This document shows positions 9,706 to 19,724 of a stretch of 64,000 bases of DNA, one piece after another. The position numbers and the translations under genes were made by a program. Below the pieces are notes generated by a model. The model was not told the DNA's origin. It did no database searches and was given only the letters and a program-made list of their open reading frames with translations. Source of the stretch: Actinomycetes bacterium (GTDB lineage: Bacteria > Bacillota > Sulfobacillia > Sulfobacillales > JAIMBI01); assembly GCA_023565505.1 (NCBI GenBank), contig JAIMBI010000001.1, positions 248,001 through 312,000 of the forward strand, read 5' to 3'. How positions within the stretch are numbered: position 1 is the stretch's first letter; every line of letters begins with the position of its first letter.

Positions 9706-10958
9706 CCGCCTCCGCCTGGTGGGCGTCGCTCGCGCGTTTCGGCATGCGTCCGGGGCTGGACCGCATCGCGGCGCTGATGGACCGTCTGGACCATCCGGAG
9801 CGGGCCTTCGGCGCGGTGCACGTGGCGGGGACCAACGGCAAGGGGTCGACCAGCGCCCTCATCGCCGAAGGTCTGGCGGCCGCGGGGCTCGCCGTGGGTC
9901 TGACCACCTCCCCCGACCTGGGCGAGGAGCGGGAACGCGTCCGGATTGCGGGTCGGCTGGTGCCTGCGGAGCTGTGGGCCCAAGCCCGGGAGGTGGTGGA
10001 GTGGGCGGCCCGCACCCTGGCCGAACCGCCGACGCTCTTCGAGGCGCAGATTGCGGCGGCATTCTGGTGCTTCCGGGAGGCCCGGGTCGACGCGGCCGTC
10101 GTCGAGGTGGGCCTTGGGGGTCGGTATGACGCCACCAATATCCTGCCGCCTCCTTGGGTGACCGTGCTGACGCCGGTGGCCCGCGACCACGAAGCGGTGC
10201 TGGGCAACACCCTGGAGGCCATCGCCCGGGACAAGACGGGGGTGCTGAAGCCGGGCAGCCGGTTGGTGACGGCGCCGCAGGCTCCGCCGGTCCGGCGGGT
10301 GGTGGTCGAAGCGGCTCGGGCGGTGGGGATCCCCGTCCGCTGGGCCCGCCCGCAGGAGGTGACGAGCGACGCGGACGGCGTCTCCGCCGTGGTCGACGGG
10401 CGGCGGGTGCGGACGCGCCTGCTCGGCCGGCACCAAGCGGTGAACCTGGCGACGGCGTGGCTCGCGCTGGACTGGCTGGCGGAGCGGGCGGGCCTGGACC
10501 GGGACGCCCTGGCGCACGGCGTGGCCCAAGCCCGGTGGCCGGGCCGTCTCGAACGGGTGGACGGGGAGCCTCCGGTGGTGTTGGACGCGGCGCACAACCT
10601 GCACGGGGCGCGGGCCCTCGCGCACGCGTTGGCCGAGCCGCACCTGGCGCGGCCGTGGGAATTGGTGTTCGGGGTACTGGACGACAAGCCCGGCCCCGCG
10701 ATGGTGCGGGTCCTCGCCCCGCGTGTGCGCCGCATCGTGTTGACCCGTCCTGCGAGCGCCCGGGCCCAGGACCCGGCGGTCATCGCGGCGGCGGGTCCGT
10801 ACGGCCGGCCGGTGACGGTGGAGCCCGACTGGTCGGCCGCGTTGGACCAGGCGCTGGCGGCGGCGGGTCCGCACGGCGCCGTGCTGGTGGCCGGGTCCAC
10901 CTACCTGGTCGGACCGGTGCGCCGGCGGCTGGTCGGATCGGGAGGTGTCGAAGGGTAG
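9702..10958 (+). CDS. folC: Folylpolyglutamate synthase / dihydrofolate synthase
   Basis: 418-residue Mur-ligase-type enzyme that adds glutamate to folates (and probably to dihydropteroate). The P-loop GTNGKGS is at about 43-49, the folate loop [13 protein letters not shown] follows, the central YDATN and [13 protein letters not shown] segments are present, and the C-terminal domain has VLDAAHN. The ATG overlaps the valS stop (ATGA), giving translational coupling. Order valS-folC is shared with Bacillus; comC, usually next there, is absent. Confidence 0.94.
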   Translation: MTASAWWASLARFGMRPGLDRIAALMDRLDHPERAFGAVHVAGTNGKGSTSALIAEGLAAAGLAVGLTTSPDLGEERERVRIAGRLVPAELWAQAREVVEWAARTLAEPPTLFEAQIAAAFWCFREARVDAAVVEVGLGGRYDATNILPPPWVTVLTPVARDHEAVLGNTLEAIARDKTGVLKPGSRLVTAPQAPPVRRVVVEAARAVGIPVRWARPQEVTSDADGVSAVVDGRRVRTRLLGRHQAVNLATAWLALDWLAERAGLDRDALAHGVAQARWPGRLERVDGEPPVVLDAAHNLHGARALAHALAEPHLARPWELVFGVLDDKPGPAMVRVLAPRVRRIVLTRPASARAQDPAVIAAAGPYGRPVTVEPDWSAALDQALAAAGPHGAVLVAGSTYLVGPVRRRLVGSGGVEG

Positions 10959-11001
10959 GGACCGGACGACGCGGCGGACGGCCGTCACCCAGCGTTCGCC
11001 A

Positions 11002-11031
11002 TTGAGAGGCGGGTCCGGCGAATGGTATCCT
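11002..11031 (+). promoter_or_regulatory. Possible promoter upstream of radC
   Basis: TTGAGA (11002-11007), 18-base spacer, TATCCT (11026-11031) in the 262-base gap between folC and radC. This gap has locally lower GC and no convincing gene. It would drive radC and the mre/min genes through a leader of about 180 bases. Confidence 0.4.
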
Positions 11032-11220
11032 AAACGAGCGGTTGTCCTCGCGACCCTTTTCACGCATCTCGCTCTTCCCAACGGGTCACAGACGGAAACC
11101 GGACGCCTGTGGCGTCGACAGGATGCCCTGTTCTTTGTCTAGCGGCGTCTTCGGGCGTCGCCTGCGGCCGTGGAGCAACGGTCCCGGGCGTGTCGCCGGC
11201 CGGTCGAGGTGAGGTGGCGG

Positions 11221-11901
11221 ATGGCGCCGGTCAAAACGTGGCCGGAGGGTGAGCGACCGCGTGAACGACTATTGCGACTGGGCGCCCAGGTGCTGACGGA
11301 CGGCGAGCTCATGGCGGTGCTGTTGGGGAGCGGCGTCCGCGGGCGGTCCGCCGTCGACGTCGGCCGCGAACTGACGGCGCGGGGCTGGGCGCACGTCGCG
11401 AGCCTGTCTCCCGAGGAATTGTGCCGCCAGACCGGCGTGGGGCCGGCTCGGGCGGCCGTCCTTTTGGCTGCCTTGGAGATGGGCCGGCGCGTGCGCCGGA
11501 GTGGTGTCGACCGTCAGGCCATCCGCTCCAGCGACGACGTGGTCGCGTGGGTCGGGGACGAGATGGCGGGCCTGACGCAGGAGCAGTTTCGGGTCATGCT
11601 GTTGAACACGCGCCACCAAGTGCTGGGGGTGGAGGTGGCGTTCGTCGGCGGACTCAGCTCGGTCGAGGTGCATCCCCGCGAGGTCTTCCGCCGGGCGGTC
11701 CGGGCCGGCGCCGCGGCGGTGGTGGCGATCCACAACCACCCCAGCGGCGACCCCACGCCGAGTCGGGAAGACCGTCTCCTGACCCGGCGGCTGACCGAGG
11801 CGGGGGCGGTCCTCGGCATCCCGCTCTTGGACCACGTCGTCATCGGTCGGGCCGGCCACGTGAGCTTTCGGGAGGCCGGTTGGCTCAGGGAGACTGTGTA
11901 G
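11221..11901 (+). CDS. radC: RadC family JAB/MPN-domain protein
   Basis: 226 residues, normal length. An N-terminal helix-hairpin-helix region ([28 protein letters not shown], quoted only in part by its key residues RPRERLL and LLGSG) is followed by the JAMM/MPN+ metal site [14 protein letters not shown] starting near residue 171. The biochemical role is not settled; the old DNA repair assignment is doubtful. Its place directly upstream of mreB is conserved across Firmicutes. The ATG at 11221 follows GAGGTGAGGTGG; a longer reading frame from 11170 lacks homology in its first residues. Confidence 0.92.
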   Translation: MAPVKTWPEGERPRERLLRLGAQVLTDGELMAVLLGSGVRGRSAVDVGRELTARGWAHVASLSPEELCRQTGVGPARAAVLLAALEMGRRVRRSGVDRQAIRSSDDVVAWVGDEMAGLTQEQFRVMLLNTRHQVLGVEVAFVGGLSSVEVHPREVFRRAVRAGAAAVVAIHNHPSGDPTPSREDRLLTRRLTEAGAVLGIPLLDHVVIGRAGHVSFREAGWLRETV

Positions 11902-11915
11902 AAAGGGGCAGCCGG

Positions 11916-12947
<1,032 letters not shown>

Positions 12948-12977
12948 CGCCGTCTCATTCGCCGGAGGGGGGACGCC

Positions 12978-13841
12978 GTGGAGTTCCTGTATCGCTGGCG
13001 CCGCCCGCTTGTCGCCGTGCTGCTGGTCCTGGTGCTGACGGCGCTTTTGTCGTACACGGCGAAACTCCGCGGCCGCGTGTTGACCGTAGCGGCAGCCTGG
13101 TCCTTCGTGACCGCCCCGGCGACCGACGCGTTGACGGTCGCGGGCGAGTGGGCCGGCGGGGCCGTGAGCGCGGTCGGCCACTTGGCCGGCCTCGAGGCGG
13201 AGAACCGGAAGCTCAAGCAGGAGCTGGCGCTGTACAACAGCATGAAGCAGGAACTGGCGGAGCTGGCGGCGGACAACGCCCGGCTCCGGAGCCTCTTGTA
13301 CCTCAAGCGCACGTTGGGGACGTGGAAGCTCGAGCCGGCGGCGGTCATCGCCCGGAATCCCGACCAGTGGTTCGACACCGTCACGGTCAACGCCGGCAGT
13401 ACGGCGGGCGTCCGGGCGGGTATGCCGGTGCTGGTCCCCGAAGGCGTCGTCGGCCGCGTGACGGCCGTGTCTCCGACCACGGCCCAGGTCATGTTGTTGC
13501 CGGACCCTGCCAGCGGCGTCGGGGCGCTCGACGTGCGGAGCCGGGTGGCGGGCGTGGTGCTGGGGTCGGATCCGGTCACGGGGACGTTGTCGTTCCGCCT
13601 GTTCACCCAGCATCCCGACGTGCTCCCGGGCGACACCGTCGTGACGTCCGGGTTCAGTCAGTTTTTCCCCCCGGGCCTTTTGATCGGGCGGGTGACGGCC
13701 GTGCGGCCCGGTCCCTACGGCCTCACGGAGACGGCCACCGTCGTGCCCGCCGTGGACTTCAACCGCCTGGAGACGGTGATGATCGTGCTCGCTCATCCCT
13801 CGGGCGGGTCGGCACCGCCCCTCATCACGGGAGCTCCCTGA
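12978..13841 (+). CDS. mreC: Rod-shape-determining protein MreC
   Basis: 287-residue bitopic membrane protein: N-terminal membrane segment (about 10-27), coiled coil at about 70-105 (LEAENRKLKQELALYNSMKQ region), then the extracytoplasmic beta-rich domain with the family's GVVGRVTAVSP and DVLPGDTVVTSG stretches. It links MreB filaments to penicillin-binding proteins. GTG start after GGAGGGGGGA. The mreD GTG begins two bases after its stop. Confidence 0.95.
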   Translation: MEFLYRWRRPLVAVLLVLVLTALLSYTAKLRGRVLTVAAAWSFVTAPATDALTVAGEWAGGAVSAVGHLAGLEAENRKLKQELALYNSMKQELAELAADNARLRSLLYLKRTLGTWKLEPAAVIARNPDQWFDTVTVNAGSTAGVRAGMPVLVPEGVVGRVTAVSPTTAQVMLLPDPASGVGALDVRSRVAGVVLGSDPVTGTLSFRLFTQHPDVLPGDTVVTSGFSQFFPPGLLIGRVTAVRPGPYGLTETATVVPAVDFNRLETVMIVLAHPSGGSAPPLITGAP

Positions 13842-13842
13842 C

Positions 13843-14349
13843 GTGTGGCAATATCACTGGCTGACGTGGGTCGTCGCGCCCCTGGCGGCGCTGGTGGTCG
13901 AGACGACGCTGCTGCCGCTCCTGTTCCCGCCGGGCTACGTGCCGGACCTGGTGCTGGCGACGGTGGTCGCGCTGGCCCTGTTCGAGAGCCCGGTCCGCGG
14001 CGCGGCGCTGGGCGCGATCGCGGGCCTGCTGGTGGATCTGGCGGCGGGCCGGATGTGGGGGCTCAACCTGGGCGTGGATGCCGCGGTGGGTGCGGCCGTG
14101 GCCGTCCTCCAGAGCAAGATCGTGCGGGACGCGGTGTTTGTTCCCGGTCTGGTCGGGGCCTTGGCCCAGGTGGTCGCCCATCTGCTGGACTGGATCGCCA
14201 CGGAGGCGGCGGGGCTGCACTTCGCTTTGGGGGTGTTCATGCGCCCGACGCCGGTGTGGATCCTGTTCGGACTCTTCTTCACCCCCGCGTTGGTCACGTT
14301 GCTGGGGCTCCGGCCCCGCCACGAGGTCGACGAGCGCCTGAGATTCTGA
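13843..14349 (+). CDS. mreD: Rod-shape-determining protein MreD
   Basis: 168-residue integral membrane protein with five to six hydrophobic segments. It has the MreD pattern of an acidic residue in PDLVLATVVALALFE and the G-x-LVDLAAGRMWGLN loop. It completes the MreBCD complex in wall elongation. GTG start directly after the mreC stop. The penicillin-binding protein gene (mrdA/pbp2) that often follows is missing; 155 bases separate it from minC. Confidence 0.92.
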   Translation: MWQYHWLTWVVAPLAALVVETTLLPLLFPPGYVPDLVLATVVALALFESPVRGAALGAIAGLLVDLAAGRMWGLNLGVDAAVGAAVAVLQSKIVRDAVFVPGLVGALAQVVAHLLDWIATEAAGLHFALGVFMRPTPVWILFGLFFTPALVTLLGLRPRHEVDERLRF

Positions 14350-14504
14350 ACCGTCCCCTGGCACCCGGTGTCGGCGCACGTCGGGAGACCGCCGGACTGT
14401 GCCTCCGCGCGGGGAAAATTGCGCACGGATGCCCCTGGCCGTTAGCAGGACTTGGATGCCGCTTCACGAAGAGACATTCCGATGTCGGGTGGAGGGGGAG
14501 CGCA

Positions 14505-14933
14505 ATGCCTCGGCAAAAGCGCCCATCGACGGCGGGAGAAGCGGAGGTTTTCGACCTCGCGACCGGCGCTCCGCGGGGTGACGTCGATCCCGATCCGACC
14601 CTGCTGATCCGGCGCCATCTCCGGTCGGGTCAGCGGGTGCGGTTCCCGGGCAACGTGGTGATCCTCGGAGACGTCAATCCCGGCGCCGAGATCCAGGCCG
14701 ACGGCGACATCGTGGTGATGGGGACGCTCAGGGGACTGGCCCACGCCGGGGCCCGCGGCGACGCGTCGCGGGTGATTGTCGCGTTCCGCCTAGCGGCCAC
14801 CCAGCTGCGCATCGCGCGGTTCATCGCCCGGGCACCGGAGGACGACGCCCCGCCGGCCGTCCCCGAGGTGGCCGTCGTGCGCGACGGCCAGGTGCTGATC
14901 GACAGCTACACCCAACTGGACAACGGCCGCTGA
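14505..14933 (+). CDS. minC: Septum site-determining protein MinC, C-terminal domain only
   Basis: 142 residues, against about 220-230 for a full MinC. What remains is the C-terminal beta-helix domain: GNVVILGDVNPGAEIQADGD, DIVVMGTLRGLAHAGA, and the conserved FRLAATQLRIARFIAR. This half dimerises and binds MinD. The N-terminal FtsZ-inhibiting domain is not encoded in this frame, and the 155-base upstream gap is too short for it. ATG with GGAGGGGGAG upstream. An N-terminal tail of about 45 residues shows no known domain. Confidence 0.88.
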   Translation: MPRQKRPSTAGEAEVFDLATGAPRGDVDPDPTLLIRRHLRSGQRVRFPGNVVILGDVNPGAEIQADGDIVVMGTLRGLAHAGARGDASRVIVAFRLAATQLRIARFIARAPEDDAPPAVPEVAVVRDGQVLIDSYTQLDNGR

Positions 14934-14960
14934 GTCGCCTCAACACCGGAGGAGGAACAT

Positions 14961-15755
14961 ATGGGCGAATCGATCGTCATCACGTCGGGGAAGGGCGGGG
15001 TGGGCAAGACCACGACCACGGCCAACCTCGGCGCCGCCCTGGCCAACATGGGCCATCGTGTCGTGCTGGTGGACGCCGACATTGGCCTGAGGAACCTCGA
15101 CGTCGTGATGGGCCTGGAGAACCGGATCGTCTACGACCTGGTCGACGTGGTGGAGGGGTTCGCCAAACTCAAGCACGCCCTCATCAAGGACAAGCGGTTC
15201 GAGAACCTCTACCTGCTGCCGGCGGCCCAGACCAAGGACAAGAACGCCGTGTCGCCGGAGCAGATGCGCCAGCTGACGGCCGAGCTGAAGGGCGACTTCG
15301 ACTTCGTGCTGATCGACTCGCCGGCGGGGATCGAGCAGGGGTTTCGCAACGCCGTGGCCGGGGCGGACAAGGCGCTGGTCGTGGCCACGCCCGAGGTCGC
15401 GTCGGTACGCGACGCGGACCGCATCGTCGGGCTCCTGGAGGCCCAGGAACTTCGGCACCCCTTGCTCATCATCAACCGGCTCAGGCCGGCCATGGTGCGG
15501 AAGGGCGACATGATGGACATCGACGACATGATCGAGATCCTGGCCATCGAGCTTCTGGGTGTGGTCCCGGAGGACGAGGGCATCGTCGTGTCGACCAATC
15601 GGGGCGAGCCGGCCGTGCTCAATCCCTCCTCCAAGGCGGGCGAGGCCTACCGCAACATCGCCAAGCGGCTCCTCGGCCAGCCGGTCCCCCTGATGCCGCT
15701 CGCCGACGACGGCTTCTTCAGCCGTCTGCGCCGTTTGATGGGGTTGCGCGGGTGA
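14961..15755 (+). CDS. minD: Septum site-determining protein MinD
   Basis: 264-residue deviant Walker A ATPase. KGGVGKTTTTAN begins at residue 11 with the signature lysine. DADIGLRNLD and DSPAGIEQGF follow, and the C terminus RLRRLMGLRG forms a basic amphipathic membrane-targeting helix. ATP-bound MinD recruits MinC to the membrane and, with MinE, sets the division site. GGAGGAGG ribosome binding site. Overlaps minE by GTGA. Confidence 0.97.
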   Translation: MGESIVITSGKGGVGKTTTTANLGAALANMGHRVVLVDADIGLRNLDVVMGLENRIVYDLVDVVEGFAKLKHALIKDKRFENLYLLPAAQTKDKNAVSPEQMRQLTAELKGDFDFVLIDSPAGIEQGFRNAVAGADKALVVATPEVASVRDADRIVGLLEAQELRHPLLIINRLRPAMVRKGDMMDIDDMIEILAIELLGVVPEDEGIVVSTNRGEPAVLNPSSKAGEAYRNIAKRLLGQPVPLMPLADDGFFSRLRRLMGLRG

Positions 15756-16036
15756 GCCGGGGCGGTCGGTCCTTCGCGGACCTTCTGAGTCGCGTGTTCG
15801 GCCGGGACGAGGGGAGCAAGACGGTGGCCAAGGACCGCCTCCGCTTGGTCCTCATTCACGACCGAGCCAGCATGGCCCCCGAGATGCTGGAAAATCTCAA
15901 GAACGACATGCTCCGGGTGATCTCGGAGTACCTGGACATCGACCCCAACGGGTTCAAGGTGGACTTCGAGCGCCACGAGGACGCGATGGCGCTGGTGGCC
16001 AACATCCCGATTCTCGCCGTCAAGCGCCACGTCTGA
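15752..16036 (+). CDS. minE: Cell division topological specificity factor MinE
   Basis: 94 residues, normal length. The N-terminal anti-MinCD helix region is followed by DRLRLVLIHDRASMAPEML and the C-terminal ISEYLDIDPNGFKVDFER topological domain. It stimulates the MinD ATPase. Its presence implies a dynamic Min system of the Gram-negative/Clostridia type rather than the DivIVA-only Bacillus arrangement. GTG overlaps the minD stop. Confidence 0.95.
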   Translation: MSRGGRSFADLLSRVFGRDEGSKTVAKDRLRLVLIHDRASMAPEMLENLKNDMLRVISEYLDIDPNGFKVDFERHEDAMALVANIPILAVKRHV

Positions 16037-16106
16037 ACGCGACCGCACCCCGGCGCCGAACCGCCTGCCCCGGTCGTTATAATGGGTGAGGACCGGAGGG
16101 GATGCG

Positions 16107-17309
16107 GTGGGCGAGCGGAGCGTCTGGCGGGAGATGGACTGGGTCACGCTCGGCCTGGTCGGGTTGTTGGCCCTGCTCAGCCTGTTCGTCATCGCGGCCG
16201 CGACGGCGAGCCTGCTGCCTCACGACCCCCTTTACTTCGTCAAGCGGCAGCTGGTGTGGATCACCCTGGGAGCGGTCGCCCTCGCGGTGACGGTGAGCGT
16301 GCCCTACGCGACCGTGGCCGGCTGGTGGAAGTACCTGTACGGGGCCAACCTCCTCCTGCTGGGGTTGGTGCTGGTCAAAGGCCACTCCGCCCTGGGCGCC
16401 TCCCGCTGGATCGACCTCGGCCCGTTTCAACTCCAGCCGTCGGAGTTGGCCAAGGTCCTCATCATCGTCACCCTGGCCCAACACCTGACCCGGAAGACGT
16501 CGCTCAAGCGGTGGCGCGACTTGGCGAGTCCCATCGCCCACGTGGCCGTGCCCATGCTTCTCATCATGAAGCAACCGGACCTGGGCACGTCGCTGGTGTT
16601 CGTGGCCATCCTGGGAGTGATGCTGTTTACCGCCGGCGCTCCGGGGCGCAAGCTGCTGCTGCTGTTCGGCGGGGGCCTCGGCGTGGTCGTGCTGTGGATC
16701 TACGCGCACTTCCACTGGACCATCGGCCACCACCCCATCCCCATCTTCATGCACGACTACCAGCTCAAACGCCTGCTCATCTTCCTCAATCCCAACCAGG
16801 ACCCGATGGGCGCCGGGTACAACGTCATCCAGTCGCGCATCGCGGTGGGGACCGGCGGGCTTTGGGGCACGGGGCTGGTCGGGGGCCACCAGAACGGTCA
16901 GCTGAGCTTCCTGCCCGAGTCCTACACGGACTTCGCCTTCGCGGTGGTGGCCGACCAGCTCGGCTTCATCGGGTCGGTGGGGGTCCTGCTCGTCTACTTC
17001 CTCATCCTGGTGCGGGGGCTCTACGTGGCCGTCAACGCGCGTGACCGCCTGGGCACCTTGATGGCTTCGGGGGTGGTCGCCATGCTGGGTTTTCACGTCC
17101 TGGAAAGCGCGGGGATGGCGACGGGGATCATGCCGGTGGCAGGCGTGCCGCTGCCGTTCGTGAGCTACGGCGGCTCCGCCTTCCTGGCTGATGCGATGGC
17201 CGTCGGGCTTTTGATGAACGTGTACGCCCGCCGCCAGGATCTCGTGTTCCGGGCCAATCCACCGCCGGTGCGCGTCGGACGAAGCGGGTCGGTGGCCGCC
17301 GGCGGGTAG
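16107..17309 (+). CDS. rodA: Rod-shape-determining protein RodA (SEDS peptidoglycan polymerase)
   Basis: 400-residue polytopic SEDS protein with about ten hydrophobic segments. SEDS hallmarks are SRWIDLGPFQLQPSELAK, a long extracellular loop ending PMGAGYNVIQSRIAVGTGGLWG, LPESYTDFAFAVVAD and the late PLPFVSYGGSAF. It polymerises glycan strands from lipid II in the elongation complex. GTG 16107 has GGAGGGG at the right distance; GTG 16086 is too close to a TATAAT (16078-16083), which may be its own -10 box but has no good -35 partner. Confidence 0.95.
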   Translation: MGERSVWREMDWVTLGLVGLLALLSLFVIAAATASLLPHDPLYFVKRQLVWITLGAVALAVTVSVPYATVAGWWKYLYGANLLLLGLVLVKGHSALGASRWIDLGPFQLQPSELAKVLIIVTLAQHLTRKTSLKRWRDLASPIAHVAVPMLLIMKQPDLGTSLVFVAILGVMLFTAGAPGRKLLLLFGGGLGVVVLWIYAHFHWTIGHHPIPIFMHDYQLKRLLIFLNPNQDPMGAGYNVIQSRIAVGTGGLWGTGLVGGHQNGQLSFLPESYTDFAFAVVADQLGFIGSVGVLLVYFLILVRGLYVAVNARDRLGTLMASGVVAMLGFHVLESAGMATGIMPVAGVPLPFVSYGGSAFLADAMAVGLLMNVYARRQDLVFRANPPPVRVGRSGSVAAGG

Positions 17310-17420
17310 CGTCGAGGCCGCCGCGTGCCGGCTCCGCACGCGGGGTCCGGATCGTGGGGTCATAATTTTTCGGGAAAGGGGCGAAATCCGGCGGGGCCGC
17401 CGTGCGGGAACGCACCGGCG

Positions 17421-17444
17421 GGCGGGACGGCCGCGGGTCCCGCC
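17421..17444 (+). other. GC-rich hairpin before the PAP2 gene
   Basis: GGCGGGAC, eight-base loop, GTCCCGCC: perfect 8-bp stem, followed six bases later by ATTTT. It could end rodA transcription inefficiently or structure the leader of the next gene. Confidence 0.35.
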
Positions 17445-17459
17445 GGGCGCATTTTGAGC

Positions 17460-18080
17460 GTGACGCGTCACGTGACGCTGGGCATCGGTCCGTTCGACCT
17501 CCACTGGTTCCACGTGATCAACGGCTGGGCCGCCATGAGCCCGGTCTTGGACCGGGTGGCGGCCCTGCTCGCCAACGACGCGGTGGAGATCTGGGGGGCC
17601 ATCTTCCTGCTCCTGTGGTTCTGGCCGCCTCGCCGGGTTAACCGGGCGCGGCGGGCCGTGGTCTATGCCGTGGTGGCCGGCGTCGTGGCCCTGGCGGTCA
17701 ACGCCGTGCTCGCCCACGGCCTTCCCTACCGGCCGCGGCCCTTCGTGTACCTCCCGCGGGACCAGGTGCACGTCCTGTTGGCGCATGCCGCGGACAGCTC
17801 TTTTCCCAGCGACCACGCCGCCGGCAGCTTTGCGTTCGCCGTGAGTCTCTTCTACGCGCGGGCCCGGGACGGCTGGTGGGCCCTGCTCCTGGCCGGGGCC
17901 GTCGCCGTGGCGCGGGTGCTCACGGGTCTGCACTGGCCCACCGATGTCCTGGCGGGTGCGGCGGTGGGAACGCTCTCCGCGGCCGTCGTGCTGGCGCTCC
18001 GCGGGCTGTTGGAACCGCTGGCACGCTGGCTGTTTCGGCTGTTCCGGTTCCTGCCGCCCCGGGTCGGGGAGCGGGCCTGA
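17460..18080 (+). CDS. PAP2-family phosphatase, probable undecaprenyl-diphosphatase (BcrC-like)
   Basis: 206 residues from GTG 17460, with five to six hydrophobic segments. The three PAP2 acid-phosphatase signatures are present: LPYRPRPF (C1), PSDHAAGSF (C2) and ARVLTGLHWPTD (C3, with the conserved Arg, His and Asp). The WFHVINGWA opening resembles BcrC. It would release undecaprenyl phosphate for reuse in wall synthesis, fitting the mre/rodA neighbourhood. Alternative starts are TTG 17454 or a longer frame from 17325 whose first 40 residues are low-complexity and unsupported. Confidence 0.8.
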   Translation: MTRHVTLGIGPFDLHWFHVINGWAAMSPVLDRVAALLANDAVEIWGAIFLLLWFWPPRRVNRARRAVVYAVVAGVVALAVNAVLAHGLPYRPRPFVYLPRDQVHVLLAHAADSSFPSDHAAGSFAFAVSLFYARARDGWWALLLAGAVAVARVLTGLHWPTDVLAGAAVGTLSAAVVLALRGLLEPLARWLFRLFRFLPPRVGERA

Positions 18081-18086
18081 GGCACC

Positions 18087-18731
18087 ATGGGGCCGGTCCT
18101 CCTGGCGACGCTCCTGTGGGCCTGGGGCGGCGTGTGGCTGGCTGCCCGGCGGGGCGAGGAGTCGGGCCGGGCGCGACTGGCGGCCGGTGTCGTGGCCGTG
18201 TGCGGGCTGGCGGCCTGGGCGGGCCAGGGGGCCGGGGCCGCGGCGGCGGTGGGGGTCGCCGCCGGCGTCGGGGCGGTCTATTGGCGCGAGGCCGCCGGCG
18301 GCCGTGATCTCCTGTGGTTGGCGCCGGTCGGGATCCTGGGGGGGCTCGGACTGTACCTGGAGGGCCTCCCCTGGGCGGCGGGCGCCGTGGCCGGCGTGCT
18401 GGGCGCCGGGGCGATCCGGACGGCGGGCGGCTGGGCGGAGATGGCCGCCGGGGTGGGCGGTGCGCGGCGGCGGCCCGTGCGGCGCCACATCCTGGTCTGC
18501 TGGGGCCCGGCCTGCCAGCGGAAGGGCGCCCGTCCCCTGCGACGGGCCCTCGGCGCCGCCGGGCGCGGCCGGATCGGGGTCCGGGTCACCCCGGTGGGCT
18601 GCCTCGGGCACTGCGCCGCGGCACCGGTGGTCTGGGTGGAACCGGAAGGAACGCTGTTCACGCATGTCGAAGCGGGCCAGCACCTGATGGTGCTGGGACA
18701 GGGCGACGCGACAGGGCCGGCCGGCAGGTAG
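18087..18731 (+). CDS. Membrane protein with C-terminal thioredoxin-like [2Fe-2S] ferredoxin domain
   Basis: 214 residues in two parts. Residues 1-125 are Ala/Gly-rich with about four hydrophobic segments. Residues 132-205 resemble the thioredoxin-like 2Fe-2S ferredoxin fold of clostridial ferredoxin and NuoE: HILVCWGPACQ gives C138-x4-C143 and VGCLGHCAAAP gives C172-x3-C176, the four-cysteine pattern of that family. A membrane anchor fused to this domain is unusual. The cluster would sit on whichever face the C terminus reaches; the short basic linker before it suggests the cytoplasm. It starts six bases after the PAP2 gene. No known partner is visible. Confidence 0.7.
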   Translation: MGPVLLATLLWAWGGVWLAARRGEESGRARLAAGVVAVCGLAAWAGQGAGAAAAVGVAAGVGAVYWREAAGGRDLLWLAPVGILGGLGLYLEGLPWAAGAVAGVLGAGAIRTAGGWAEMAAGVGGARRRPVRRHILVCWGPACQRKGARPLRRALGAAGRGRIGVRVTPVGCLGHCAAAPVVWVEPEGTLFTHVEAGQHLMVLGQGDATGPAGR

Positions 18732-18795
18732 CCGGCGGCCGGACGGGTGGAAGGAGGGAGCCTCGGCCGGAGGCGGGCCGACCCCGCCGGGGCGT

Positions 18796-19674
18796 GTGGA
18801 CATGCGCGGCGCGATTCTCGTGGCCGGGGCCGACGGTTTCGTGGGCCGCGCGCTGGTGCGGCGGTTCTGGCAAGGCGGATACAAAGTCTACGGGGCGGGC
18901 GGTCGCGCCTTTACGGGGGATCGCCCGTACGTGCCGGTGTGGCACCGGGCCGATGAACCGGACGGGGGTGACCCGCCCTCGGACCTGGAGGTACTCGTGT
19001 TGGCCTTCGGGCCCCGTCCGGGTGTGACGGACGCCGCGGCCCTGGCGCGTTACCGGGAGGGGATCCGTCGTGTGGCCGGGTGGGCCGCGTTCTGGCGGGT
19101 GCCCCGGGTCGTGGCCATCAGTTTGCTGGCCGCGTCGGAGCGGGGGGGCACGGCGCTGCATCGGGCCAAGGCCGAGGCGGAAGACCTCCTGCGCCAGAGC
19201 GGCGTCGCCTGGACCATCGTCCGACCGAGTCTCCTGTTCGGGGCGGACAACCCGCTCTTCCTCCGTCTCGCGGCCTGGGCGGACCACGTGGTGGCGCCGG
19301 TGCCCCGCACGGACGCTCTGGTCCAGCCGTTGTTCGTCGACGATCTGGCCGAGGTGGTCCTCCGCATCGCGGTCAATCCGGCCACCGTCCGGGAGACCTA
19401 CGACGTGGCGGGCCCCCATCCCGTGGGTCTCCGCGAGCTGTTGGACCAGATGGGGGCCAACGCGGTCTGGTGGCCCCGGCGCACGGTGGTGGTGCCCGAG
19501 CGCTGGGTCGGGCGGAGCTGGATTCGGTGGCCGTGGACGCCGGGCGAATGGGAGTACTTCCATCACGAACCCCTCGTCCGCGACAGCCGCTGGGTCGTGG
19601 AGTTCGGGATCTTGCCGCGGAGCCTCTCCATGTTCTACGCCCCCTACCGGCGTCGGGCCGACGCCTGGCCCTGA
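18796..19674 (+). CDS. NAD(P)-binding atypical SDR / NDUFA9-like epimerase-family protein
   Basis: 292 residues with an N-terminal Rossmann fold. The nucleotide loop is AGADGFVGRAL (G-x2-G-x2-G type). The middle part TIVRPSLLFG and the FVDDLAEVVLR stretch are typical of atypical SDRs such as NDUFA9-like and nucleoside-diphosphate-sugar epimerase relatives. No canonical YxxxK is seen, so catalysis is doubtful; it may be a regulatory or structural NAD(P)H binder. Start GTG 18796 or ATG 18802; neither has a strong ribosome binding site. Located between the ferredoxin-like membrane protein and spoIVFA. Confidence 0.7.
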   Translation: MDMRGAILVAGADGFVGRALVRRFWQGGYKVYGAGGRAFTGDRPYVPVWHRADEPDGGDPPSDLEVLVLAFGPRPGVTDAAALARYREGIRRVAGWAAFWRVPRVVAISLLAASERGGTALHRAKAEAEDLLRQSGVAWTIVRPSLLFGADNPLFLRLAAWADHVVAPVPRTDALVQPLFVDDLAEVVLRIAVNPATVRETYDVAGPHPVGLRELLDQMGANAVWWPRRTVVVPERWVGRSWIRWPWTPGEWEYFHHEPLVRDSRWVVEFGILPRSLSMFYAPYRRRADAWP

Positions 19675-19724
19675 AGGTCTAAGCGCGGCCGCGGGGGCGT
19701 ATGTCCAGGGTGGGGGGATGTCCC

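Noticed and set aside
10945..11142. 65-codon frame between folC and radC
   Set aside because: No ribosome binding site, overlaps folC end and the likely radC promoter, unrecognisable composition.
16077..18884. 935-codon open frame on the minus strand across rodA to the ferredoxin-like gene
   Set aside because: Low-complexity composition, crosses several well-supported genes on the plus strand, no start context; high GC removes stop codons.
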